This document shows positions 9,280 through 17,836 of a stretch of 64,000 bases of DNA, in pieces. The stretch lies in the NCBI RefSeq assembly GCF_026015625.1, contig NZ_JAPDVG010000001.1, positions 3,462,501 to 3,526,500 on the forward strand, in the 5' to 3' direction. Position 1 is the stretch's first letter; each line of letters begins with the position of its first letter. The position numbers were made by a program, and so were the translations under genes. Source of the DNA: Segatella copri. GTDB lineage: Bacteria; Bacteroidota; Bacteroidia; Bacteroidales; Bacteroidaceae. The notes under the pieces are model-generated. The model ran no database searches and was not told the origin of the DNA. It saw only the letters and a program-made list of their open reading frames with translations.

Positions 9280-11073
9280 ATGAAGAAAATATTATTTTCA
9301 ACAATATTGGCTCTTGCTGCCACAGGAACAATGACGCTCACTACATCTTGTGAGGATCAGCTTGACATTGAGCAGAAGGGTGTAATACCTACCGAGAGCT
9401 TCTATAAGACCGATGCTGATGCAGAGTCAGCCCTCGTTGCTGCATACGAAAGCTTTATGTGTAATGTGATGGGACGTAACCACGATGGTGGTGGCCCAGG
9501 TATTTATACTCCATTGAAACTGATAGTCAATGAGTGTGGAGACGATGTGTTGGCAGCAGGTGCCAACTCTGGTGATAATACGTTTGGTATCATGCTCAAT
9601 CAGTTCTATTATGATGCTGAGGCTGAGGTGCCAAAGTTTATGTACACAGGCCTCTATCACTCTGTATATGCCTGTAACCTTGTACTCGATCACTTTGCCG
9701 ATGCTACTACCGCTGTGCAGAAACGTTGTGCCGCAGAGGCTCGTGTGCTTCGTGCTTATGATTATTTCCTGTTGGCTAATCTCTGGGGTACTCCACCATT
9801 GGTAACTCATGTTCTGGATGCTTCTGCACTGCCTTTTAATTGTGATAAGGATCCTGAGCATCCTATGGATCACAAACAGTTGATAGAGTGGATTGCGCAG
9901 GAATGTGAGAATGCTGCCAACGATTTGGATGAGCGTAAAAGTAAGGATGACAAGGATGGAGCAGTGAAGGTAACCAAGGGCTTTGCATATGCTCTTGCCG
10001 GAAAGACTTATTTGTTTGCCGGTCAGTATGACAAGGCTAAAACTGCCCTTAAAAAGGTTATAGACTCGGGCAAGTATGATCTTGTTCCTGGTGAGAAATA
10101 TGCTGACAACTTCCATATCGAGGGTGATGCCAACGAGGAGAAGGTATTTGAAGTCAACTTCGAGTATAATGCAGGTAAGACCGATTGGGGTGGTATGATT
10201 CAGCGTTCTAGCTGGATGGAAACCAACTATTGGGATTGGCGTGCTGATCACTTTGTTGTTTCTCCTAACAAGGTTTATTGTGGCGGTGTTGATGGCTGGG
10301 GTGGCCTTGGCGTGCCTCAGTGGTTTGGTGACGAGTTCTATAAAAATGATGGTGACTCTTATCGCTTGAAGGCTACTTTAAAGCATATTGATGATGCGGT
10401 TTATCATATGTCTTACGGCAAGGATGAAATCGATAATATGACTGACGAGCAGAAGAAAACCAGTAACAAGATTGGCATCAATGACCCTGTTCAGGGACTC
10501 TACGGCAACTCTACCTGGTTGGCGTTCAAGCAAATAATGAGAGCTTCTGATACTGAAGGCAAGAAATATGGTGATAACATTCGCTTGAATAATTATCTTG
10601 TCATGCGTTACGCTGAGGTTTTGCTCAATTATGCAGAGGCTTGTATTCAGACAGGCGATCTGGATGAAGCTAAGATATATATCAATAAGATTCAGGAGCG
10701 CGCCGGTTCAAAGACAGTCAGTGAAACTGTTGATATGGATGTGTTGAAGAAAGAAAAGTCATATGAACTTTGGCTTGAAGGCTGTCGTTGGTTCGATATC
10801 ATGCGATGGAATGATACAAAGGCCAAAGAGCGTTTGACTAAGGCTGGTACAGTCGTGCCACATTTGTTTGATAAGGTTTTCAGAGCTCCAAAGGCAGACG
10901 ACCAGGATGTAACTTGGGAGCATGGATCAGAAGCAAACAGCCGTTTCTATACGACCAACACTCCTGAGACTAATTTCAAGGTAGGTTTCAAGGAGGGCAA
11001 GCATGAGTTCTTCCCTTATCCACAGACCGTGTTGGATAAGAACCCTAACCTGAAGCAGAATCCTGGTTGGTAA
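9280..11073 (+). CDS. SusD-like surface glycan-binding lipoprotein
   Basis: A 597-residue SusD/RagB protein. The N-terminus carries a lipobox ending TTSC (Cys24), so it is a lipoprotein. The N-terminal region shows the usual ESFYKTDADAESALVAAYES and the tetratricopeptide helices (AEARVLRAYDYFLLANLWG); the C-terminal half carries RYAEVLLNYAEA, then KEKSYELWLEGCRWFDIMRW, the family signature. It lies 19 bp after the SusC gene in one transcription unit. Partner in glycan capture at the cell surface; the substrate is inferred from neighbours to be xylan-derived. Confidence 0.96.
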   Translation: MKKILFSTILALAATGTMTLTTSCEDQLDIEQKGVIPTESFYKTDADAESALVAAYESFMCNVMGRNHDGGGPGIYTPLKLIVNECGDDVLAAGANSGDNTFGIMLNQFYYDAEAEVPKFMYTGLYHSVYACNLVLDHFADATTAVQKRCAAEARVLRAYDYFLLANLWGTPPLVTHVLDASALPFNCDKDPEHPMDHKQLIEWIAQECENAANDLDERKSKDDKDGAVKVTKGFAYALAGKTYLFAGQYDKAKTALKKVIDSGKYDLVPGEKYADNFHIEGDANEEKVFEVNFEYNAGKTDWGGMIQRSSWMETNYWDWRADHFVVSPNKVYCGGVDGWGGLGVPQWFGDEFYKNDGDSYRLKATLKHIDDAVYHMSYGKDEIDNMTDEQKKTSNKIGINDPVQGLYGNSTWLAFKQIMRASDTEGKKYGDNIRLNNYLVMRYAEVLLNYAEACIQTGDLDEAKIYINKIQERAGSKTVSETVDMDVLKKEKSYELWLEGCRWFDIMRWNDTKAKERLTKAGTVVPHLFDKVFRAPKADDQDVTWEHGSEANSRFYTTNTPETNFKVGFKEGKHEFFPYPQTVLDKNPNLKQNPGW

Positions 11074-11137
11074 TCATGAAGTTGTTTTGTTAATATAGTG
11101 TTTTTAGTTTAAAGAACTATAGATTGTTTGACAATTA

Positions 11138-11170
11138 GGGGGTGTTTTGAAAAAAGCACTCCCTTTTTTT
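11138..11170 (+). terminator. Intrinsic terminator after SusD
   Basis: GGGGGTG (11138..11144) pairs with CACTCCC (11157..11163), followed by TTTTTTT. It probably attenuates transcription between the susCD pair and the enzyme genes. Confidence 0.75.
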
Positions 11171-11191
11171 CTTCTTTAAAGGAATTTATGT

Positions 11192-12889
11192 ATGAAAACA
11201 TGGATGTGTGCCTTGATGCTGGCGTTATCGACAGGAGCTTCAGCGAACTTCAATCCTGACGGAACGATACAGAAGGTGATACCTACGCTAAGAGGTGTGG
11301 GATTGACGAACGCTCGTTCGCATATTCAGATTGACCGCTATTCTGCGCTGCAAGGCAAGGGTATTGGTATTGATTATCTGGATAAGAACAACTGCTTTGC
11401 CGGCTGGAAGACTCTCTTCCCTAAATCGAATACAGCTCTTATATATAATAAGGTGGATTTCGGTAATGAGAAGGTGGAAGAAATCATCGTTCGTGCCAAG
11501 TCTTCAAAGGGCGGTGTGCTCGTAGTCAGAGCCGATGGCAAGAAGGGTAATATCATTGCTAAGGTGAAGATTCCAAAGTCGGCAGCCTGGAAGAATATCC
11601 GTGCCCAGGTGCTCCATGCTCCTCTCGGTGTTCATGCTCTCCATGTATCCTTGCAGAGTGGAGCCGATGTTGAGGTTGACTGGCTGGGCTTTGATGCGTT
11701 GCCTTGGGAAAAGGGAGCTTTCGAAACTCACCAGTATCGTAATCTCTTTGCCGAGATGGGCTATAAGCAGGCTGATATAGACAGAAAGGTGAACGAAGTG
11801 TTCAATGATGTATTCTACGGTAAGAACAAGGTTTATTTCGAGGTGGGCGATTCCATGGGATATGTCAGCGATATAAAGAACAATGATGTGAGAACCGAAG
11901 GCATGTCGTATGGAATGATGGCTGCCGTGCAGTTTGACAAGAAGGACATCTTCGACCGTCTCTGGCGATGGAGCAAGAAATACATGCAGCATCAGGAAGG
12001 ACCTTATAAGGGCTATTTCGCATGGAGCTGCAAGACTGATGGAACAAGAAATGCGCAGGGAGCCGCATCGGATGGTGAACTCTATTTCGTAACTTCGCTC
12101 ATCTTTGCATCCAACCGATGGGGCAATGATACGGGCATCAACTATCTGAAGGAAGCGCAGTATATTCTGGATTGCAGCATGCAGAAGGCGGGAATGGACC
12201 GCACAGCTCCGCTTATCAATCTCGAACATCAGCTCATCACCTTTACGCCCGATCATTGGGGCGGGAAGTTTACCGATCCTTCTTACCATCTCCCTGCCTT
12301 TTACGAGGTTTGGGCGAAATGGGCTAACGACGGACGGTCCCAGTTCTGGAAGGAGTGTGCTGAGAAAAGCCGTGAGTTCCTGCATAAGTGCATCAATGAG
12401 AAGACGGGCTTGAACCCGGACTATTGCAACTATGATGGCAGTCTGATGAAGACCGGTCAGTTGTTGGGTGATGCATTCCGTTATGACTCATGGCGAGTTC
12501 CAATGAACATAGCGCTCGATTATTCCTGGGCTTGTAAGGATAAGGAGTGGCAGCAGAAATATGCCAATACGCTACAGAACTTCCTGTATAGTAAGGGCAT
12601 TGATTCTTTCCTGGACCAGTATAATGTAGATGGAACGATGGTAGAAGATATTCTGCCGGCAGGTACAGCTCCTAAGGCACTCCGCCATTCTATCGGTTTT
12701 GTTGCCACTTCGGCTGCGGCTTCATTGGTCAGCAATCATGTGAAGGGTAGGGAATTCGTCAGTCATTTCTGGAATGCCAAACATGAACCAGACAAAGAAG
12801 GCTTCTTCGATGGCTATTACGACGGACTGTTGCGTCTCTTCGCCTTCATGCATCTGAGTGGCCGTTATCAGATTATCGAACCTCAATAA
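11192..12889 (+). CDS. GH8 exo-oligoxylanase-type enzyme with CBM6-like N-terminus
   Basis: A 565-residue secreted glycoside hydrolase family 8 enzyme. The signal peptide (about 18 residues, ending ASA) is followed at once by NFNPDGTIQKV, a sequence normally found at the hinge between a GH43 domain and its CBM6. Residues of about 45-165 form a CBM6-like sandwich ending VDWLGFDALPW. The GH8 alpha6/alpha6 barrel follows (about 170-560): RTEGMSYGMM carries the general acid Glu, and GAASDGELYF carries the conserved Asp. Close relatives act as reducing-end xylose-releasing exo-oligoxylanases (Rex). It heads the enzyme part of the operon, with 13 bp to the next gene. Confidence 0.88.
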   Translation: MKTWMCALMLALSTGASANFNPDGTIQKVIPTLRGVGLTNARSHIQIDRYSALQGKGIGIDYLDKNNCFAGWKTLFPKSNTALIYNKVDFGNEKVEEIIVRAKSSKGGVLVVRADGKKGNIIAKVKIPKSAAWKNIRAQVLHAPLGVHALHVSLQSGADVEVDWLGFDALPWEKGAFETHQYRNLFAEMGYKQADIDRKVNEVFNDVFYGKNKVYFEVGDSMGYVSDIKNNDVRTEGMSYGMMAAVQFDKKDIFDRLWRWSKKYMQHQEGPYKGYFAWSCKTDGTRNAQGAASDGELYFVTSLIFASNRWGNDTGINYLKEAQYILDCSMQKAGMDRTAPLINLEHQLITFTPDHWGGKFTDPSYHLPAFYEVWAKWANDGRSQFWKECAEKSREFLHKCINEKTGLNPDYCNYDGSLMKTGQLLGDAFRYDSWRVPMNIALDYSWACKDKEWQQKYANTLQNFLYSKGIDSFLDQYNVDGTMVEDILPAGTAPKALRHSIGFVATSAAASLVSNHVKGREFVSHFWNAKHEPDKEGFFDGYYDGLLRLFAFMHLSGRYQIIEPQ

Positions 12890-12902
12890 TAATGAATAGT
12901 CT

Positions 12903-13607
12903 ATGTACAACATTTTCAATAAAATAGTTAGATTGTTTTGTTTATGTGTATTCCTTTTTGGACATTCCTCTGCGGATGCCCAAAATAAGGAATTACCTGT
13001 AGACATTAATCCTTATTTCGGACCTGTCGGCAAGCAGCCCGTCGTGCCCAATGCGGCTGGCTTTATTCAGAGATGGTTGCTTTTGGAGCCAATCTCTATG
13101 CCGGTCAAGAGCAATGTCGTTTTTACTGATTCTTATCTGAAGGAGATATTCCATACGCAGTATTTCCCTAAACAGATGGAAACAGTTCCTAAGGATGGAG
13201 CCGTCGTGAAGGTGGGCAAGGAAAAACTGAAATGGCATGCGCTGGATAGTAAACTGTTTAATGTCAAGCTCTTCCGTTTCGCTACTTCGTTTAAGAAGTC
13301 CAAGTATGGTGTCTTGTTCTGGGCGGTTACCATTATCGATTGCCCTGAGGAGATGAAAGACGTCCGCTTGTCTGTTGGCTCGAATGGTGCTTCCATGTGG
13401 TGGCTCAATGGTGAGGAGGCGGTGATGCTCGAAGGCGACCGAAGAATGGTTCGCGATGATGTGGTTTCTAAGAAGCTTACCTTGAAGAAAGGTAGGAATA
13501 TCCTTCGTGGTGCGGTCATCAATGGCCCTGGCATGAGTGACTTCTGTGTCCGATTCATCGACGGACAAGGCAAGCCTGTCAGAAACCTGTCTATTCACGT
13601 GAAGTAG
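12903..13607 (+). CDS. Secreted protein of unknown function in the xylan operon
   Basis: A 234-residue exported protein (signal peptide ending SADAQ). No catalytic motif is recognised. The pattern SNGASMWWLNGEE followed by GRNILRGAVINGPGMSDFCVRF resembles the galactose-binding-like accessory sandwich found next to esterases and lyases in Bacteroidales (inference). It sits between GH8 and GH43 genes, and its stop codon abuts the next frame, so it is co-expressed with them. It may be a glycan-binding or esterase-accessory protein. Confidence 0.75.
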   Translation: MYNIFNKIVRLFCLCVFLFGHSSADAQNKELPVDINPYFGPVGKQPVVPNAAGFIQRWLLLEPISMPVKSNVVFTDSYLKEIFHTQYFPKQMETVPKDGAVVKVGKEKLKWHALDSKLFNVKLFRFATSFKKSKYGVLFWAVTIIDCPEEMKDVRLSVGSNGASMWWLNGEEAVMLEGDRRMVRDDVVSKKLTLKKGRNILRGAVINGPGMSDFCVRFIDGQGKPVRNLSIHVK

Positions 13608-13627
13608 TGCAATCAATAAAGAAAGTT

Positions 13628-15118
13628 ATGAAACAGAACAATATATTTTTCAGATATTTTAGCCCGGTTGTTGCTCAGCAGAAACTTTATGCCGCTGCTT
13701 TGGTTGCCTTGTTGTCTTCCTCTGCTTACGAGGCAGAAGCCCAGGTGGGCGAACCTTTCATTCATGATCCTTCTACCATTGCCCTGTGTGATGGAAAGTA
13801 TTATACCTTTGGAACGGGTGAAGGCGGACTCTGGTCGGAGGATGGCTGGACCTGGCAGGGTGGTGCTGTTCGTCCCGGCAGAGGAGCGGCTCCTGATGTG
13901 TTGAAGATTGGCGACCGTTATCTTGTAGCCTACAGTGCTACGGGCGGTGGATTGGGTGGCAGTCATCGCGGTGATGTCCTGACGATGTGGAACAAAACGC
14001 TCGATCCGAAATCGCCTGATTTCAAATATACCGAACCGGTGGTGGTGGCTTCATCCTTAGATGATGAAGACTGTGATGCCATTGATGCGGGCTTGTTGCT
14101 CGACCCTACTACCGGCAGACTCTGGCTCAGCTATGGTACCTATTTCGGATTTATCCGTCTGGTAGAACTTGATCCGAAGACAGGTAAGCGGATGGAAGGC
14201 AACGAACCCGTCAATATCGCCATCGACTGCGAAGCTACTGATTTGATTTACCGCAACGGCTGGTATTATCTTCTCGGCACTCATGGCACCTGTTGCGATG
14301 GTCCTAATTCTACCTACAATATCGTGGTGGGACGTTCGCGAAAGATAACCGGTCCATACGTAGATAATGTGGGCAGAGAGATGTTGCAGGGCGGTGGAAA
14401 GATGGTGATTGCAGCCAACAATCTGAAGACGGGTCCCGGTCACTTCGGACGCTATATTGAGGAAGAAGGTGTAGAAAAGATGTCGTTCCACTATGAGTCT
14501 GATTTCAGACAGGGTGGACGAAGCGTGTTGGCTATCCGTCCTTTGTTGTGGAAGAACGACTGGCCTGTGGCTGGTGATGAATTTCATGCCGGAACCTACG
14601 AGATAGAATCGGAACGAAGAGGCTATGCCCTGGAGATTGCCGTAGATTTCGTGAGAATGCAGCGGGATATCGAACCTTTCTGGATCAAGCCAACCAAGCC
14701 TCTGAAGAATATTGAACCTCAGACCTTGAAGGAGGTAGAGGCAGAATGGCCTAAGGGCGAGGTAAAGGTAAGAATGAACGATTATATGTTCCGTCCTCAT
14801 CAGAAGTGGAGTATCATGCCTGCCGGAAAGGGTGGTTATCTGGGTGGTCCTTATTATAAAATCTGCATAGAAGGCACTACTCGCTATCTTACCGCAACCG
14901 CTCAGCATGATGTCATCGCCAAACCTGAGTTTACGGGTGAAGATGCCCAGCTTTGGCGCATCGAACAGCTCACCGATGGCACCTATCGCATCATGCCTAA
15001 GGCAGTGCCAGGCACTGAAGAGAAGCTTGCATTGGTTTCACTCGGCGACTGTACCCCAGGCTTGGCTCCCTTCGATTTCAACAGCGATAATTCTAAATGG
15101 AATTTCAGGCAACAATAA
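13628..15118 (+). CDS. GH43 arabinosidase/xylosidase with ricin-like C-terminal domain
   Basis: A five-bladed-propeller GH43 enzyme, about 496 residues from the ATG at 13628 (the in-frame GTG at 13607 overlaps the preceding stop and is less likely). The signal sequence is long and ends EAEAQ. Catalytic residues fit the family: base Asp in FIHDPST, pKa-modulating Asp in CDAIDAG and acid Glu in CEATDLIY. Residues of about 385-496 form a ricin/beta-trefoil-like domain with AQLWRIEQL and SKWNFRQQ, suggesting a built-in carbohydrate-binding module. In this operon it should remove arabinose or xylose from arabinoxylan; the exact subfamily cannot be set by eye. Confidence 0.88.
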   Translation: MKQNNIFFRYFSPVVAQQKLYAAALVALLSSSAYEAEAQVGEPFIHDPSTIALCDGKYYTFGTGEGGLWSEDGWTWQGGAVRPGRGAAPDVLKIGDRYLVAYSATGGGLGGSHRGDVLTMWNKTLDPKSPDFKYTEPVVVASSLDDEDCDAIDAGLLLDPTTGRLWLSYGTYFGFIRLVELDPKTGKRMEGNEPVNIAIDCEATDLIYRNGWYYLLGTHGTCCDGPNSTYNIVVGRSRKITGPYVDNVGREMLQGGGKMVIAANNLKTGPGHFGRYIEEEGVEKMSFHYESDFRQGGRSVLAIRPLLWKNDWPVAGDEFHAGTYEIESERRGYALEIAVDFVRMQRDIEPFWIKPTKPLKNIEPQTLKEVEAEWPKGEVKVRMNDYMFRPHQKWSIMPAGKGGYLGGPYYKICIEGTTRYLTATAQHDVIAKPEFTGEDAQLWRIEQLTDGTYRIMPKAVPGTEEKLALVSLGDCTPGLAPFDFNSDNSKWNFRQQ

Positions 15119-15184
15119 ATTCATGATGATTTGACAATCGAGAAGCGTCCCAATCATAAACCCTCTAATAAAATAAACAAAAGT

Positions 15185-17722
15185 ATGCTAAAGAATTTAT
15201 CTCTCATTGCCCTTTTGGGCATCGCTGTCGTTGGTGTTCCAAGTGAACTCAGCGCCAAGAGCGTAAAGGTGGCAGGCACCCAGAAAGGTGTGGCTGCCAA
15301 GTCTATCACCCGTCAGGTGGCTCAGCAGAATGTAACCATCGAATTCTATTCTCCATCCATCGTCCGCATCTTGAAATCTGATGCCGGACTTGGTGCTCCT
15401 GTTCAGAAGAAAAGCTATTCTGTCATCTTGAAACCTCAGCAGATGAAGGGCGTTCAAATACAGGAAAACGGTGATATTGTAAAAATCAATTCTAGTTTTA
15501 TTTCCGTTGAACTGAATCAGCAGACTGGCGAAATCCGCTTTCTTTCGAAGGATGGAAAGCTGCTGCTTACTGATACGAAGACCCGTCTGGAAGCTCGCAA
15601 GGATGAAGCCAACAAGGGCAAGTACCGTATAGAGCAGGACTTCCGTCTTGCTGATGACGAGGCCATCTATGGTCTGGGACAGTTGCGCGATGTTTACATG
15701 AATCAGCGTGGTAGACAGAATATCGTACTCTGGAACAATAATACTTATATCGCCATCCCTTATTTCACCAGTGAGAAGGGCTATGGTCTTTACTGGGACA
15801 ATGCAGGAAAAACCTATTTCAATGATATCGTAGCATCCAAGAATAATGGCAACCAGCCATCATGCACTTCCTTTACCAGTGAAGTGGGAACCTGCGCCGA
15901 CTACTATTTCATGTATAAGGATGGTACGCAAGATGGAGTCATCGCCAGCATCCGTGAACTCACCGGACAGGCTACCATGTTCCCGAAATGGGCGATGGGC
16001 TTCTGGCAATGCCGTGAGCGCTATAAGACCAGTGATGAACTGGCTGGCGTGTTGGACAAGTATCGCGAACTGAAGATTCCTACTGATGCCATCGTGCAGG
16101 ACTGGCAGTATTGGGGATGCGACTCCAACTGGAATGCGATGAAATTCCAGAATCCATATTATATAAATAAGGTGGGCGACCCAGCCTATGCCAAGTATCT
16201 TCCTACCGATATGAAGCAGATGAAGGCACAGGAAGAACCCCGCCTGAAGAGTCCGGAAGAGATGGTGAAGTATGTTCACAAGAACGATGCCCATCTGATG
16301 ATTTCCATCTGGGCAAGTTTCGGTCCTTGGACAGAGCAGTATCGTGAACTGAAGAAGATGAATGCCCTCCTTCCTTTCGATACCTGGCCAAGAAACAGTG
16401 GCGTGATGCCATACGATGTCTTCAATCCAAAGGCGCGCAACCTCTACTGGAAGTATCTTACTCATCTCTACCAGATGGGTTTTGATGCCTGGTGGACCGA
16501 TTCTACGGAGCCAGACCATTTTGAGAAGCCGGGCGATGAGAACTATCAGACCTTCGATGGTTCATGGTTGGGCGTGAAGAACGCCTTCCCATTGTTGCAC
16601 AACAAGAGCATCTATGAGCACCAGAGAGCGATGAAGGACAACACAAAGCGTTCGCTCCAGATGACCCGAAGCGGCAGTCTCGGTATTCAGCATTATGGCA
16701 CCATTTGCTGGAGCGGTGATGTGCTGGCTTCCTGGAACGAGATGAAGAATCAGATTCCATCGGGCTTGAACTTCTCGCTCTGCGGTATCCCATTCTGGAA
16801 CACCGACCTGGGTGGTTTCTTCTACTGGGAGTTTGAACAGAATCCAAAGAACCCTGCCATTCAGGAACTGCAGACCCGCTGGATGCAGTGGGGAACCTTT
16901 ATGCCATTGATGCGTAACCACTGTTCTTCGCCGATGGTAAGCGAACTGTATGAATTCGGAAAGCAGGGCGACTGGGCTTATGATGCTATGATTAAGGCCA
17001 TCAAGCTGCGCTATCGCCTTTTGCCTTATATCTACAGTACGGCTGGCGACTGTGTACAGAATAGCGGAAGCATGATGCGTGCCCTGGTAATGGATTATGC
17101 GGCAGACAAGAAGGCTTCCCGCCTGAACGATGAGTATCTCTTCGGCCGCAACATTCTGGTGAAGCCGGTAACCGATCCTTTATACTCCTGGAAGGATAAG
17201 GAGAAGAAGGGCCATACCATCTATCCTGATGTAAGGAAGGCAGCTGCGCCTGTGAATGTTTACTTGCCAAAGGGTAATAAATGGTATGATTTCTGGAGCA
17301 ACACCCAGTATGAGGGCGGTCAGGATATCCAGCGCCTTTGTCCTATCGACATCATGCCTGTATTCATCAAGGCAGGTACCATCCTGCCATTCGGTCCTGA
17401 AGTGCAGTATAGTTCAGAGAAGCCTTGGGATGAGTTGGAAATCCGTGTTTATCCTGGTGCTGATGGAACGTTTACGCTCTATGAGGACGAGGGCGACAAC
17501 TACAACTACGAGAAGGGTAAATTCTCGGAAATCCAGTTTGTTTGGAATGAAGCTGGCAGAACCCTAAGCATCGCTCCACGCAAGGGTAGCTATAAGGGAA
17601 TGCTCCAGCATCGCAGATTCCATATCGTATTGGTGGATGCCAATAGTGGAGCGGGCGATCAGCCTATGCAGGCAAGCAAGAGTGTGGAATATGACGGAAA
17701 GGCTGTAAAGATACAGCTGTAA
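15185..17722 (+). CDS. GH31 alpha-glycosidase (alpha-xylosidase/alpha-glucosidase type)
   Basis: An 845-residue secreted GH31 enzyme. The ATG at 15185 gives a signal peptide (MLKNLSLIALLG...ELSAKS); the frame is open upstream to 15131 but lacks a signal there. The N-terminal galactose-mutarotase-like sandwich has AIYGLGQLRD; the TIM barrel carries MGFWQCRERY, QDWQYWG and the nucleophile motif WWTDSTEPD. Distal beta-sandwiches include VYPGADGTFTLYEDEGD. GH31 members occur in Bacteroides loci for complex xylans, where they remove alpha-linked decorations. The last 26 codons are duplicated as a relic at 22936..23016. Confidence 0.92.
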   Translation: MLKNLSLIALLGIAVVGVPSELSAKSVKVAGTQKGVAAKSITRQVAQQNVTIEFYSPSIVRILKSDAGLGAPVQKKSYSVILKPQQMKGVQIQENGDIVKINSSFISVELNQQTGEIRFLSKDGKLLLTDTKTRLEARKDEANKGKYRIEQDFRLADDEAIYGLGQLRDVYMNQRGRQNIVLWNNNTYIAIPYFTSEKGYGLYWDNAGKTYFNDIVASKNNGNQPSCTSFTSEVGTCADYYFMYKDGTQDGVIASIRELTGQATMFPKWAMGFWQCRERYKTSDELAGVLDKYRELKIPTDAIVQDWQYWGCDSNWNAMKFQNPYYINKVGDPAYAKYLPTDMKQMKAQEEPRLKSPEEMVKYVHKNDAHLMISIWASFGPWTEQYRELKKMNALLPFDTWPRNSGVMPYDVFNPKARNLYWKYLTHLYQMGFDAWWTDSTEPDHFEKPGDENYQTFDGSWLGVKNAFPLLHNKSIYEHQRAMKDNTKRSLQMTRSGSLGIQHYGTICWSGDVLASWNEMKNQIPSGLNFSLCGIPFWNTDLGGFFYWEFEQNPKNPAIQELQTRWMQWGTFMPLMRNHCSSPMVSELYEFGKQGDWAYDAMIKAIKLRYRLLPYIYSTAGDCVQNSGSMMRALVMDYAADKKASRLNDEYLFGRNILVKPVTDPLYSWKDKEKKGHTIYPDVRKAAAPVNVYLPKGNKWYDFWSNTQYEGGQDIQRLCPIDIMPVFIKAGTILPFGPEVQYSSEKPWDELEIRVYPGADGTFTLYEDEGDNYNYEKGKFSEIQFVWNEAGRTLSIAPRKGSYKGMLQHRRFHIVLVDANSGAGDQPMQASKSVEYDGKAVKIQL

Positions 17723-17757
17723 GTGTTACATCATATAAAGTATTTGATACTTGTGAT

Positions 17758-17789
17758 AAAGTAGTATTCTGCTTTTTTGTTTATCTTTG
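17758..17789 (+). promoter_or_regulatory. Promoter and palindromic operator candidate for the GH3 gene
   Basis: The -7 box TATCTTTG lies at 17782..17789. Upstream, at 17758..17775, is an imperfect palindrome (AAAG-TAG...CTGCTTT) where a -33 box would be. A nearly identical block lies before the GH43 gene at 23133, through duplication. Confidence 0.7.
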
Positions 17790-17836
17790 CAGCGCAAATA
17801 ACAATTTAATATACCAATAGCTTAATAGTAATTACA

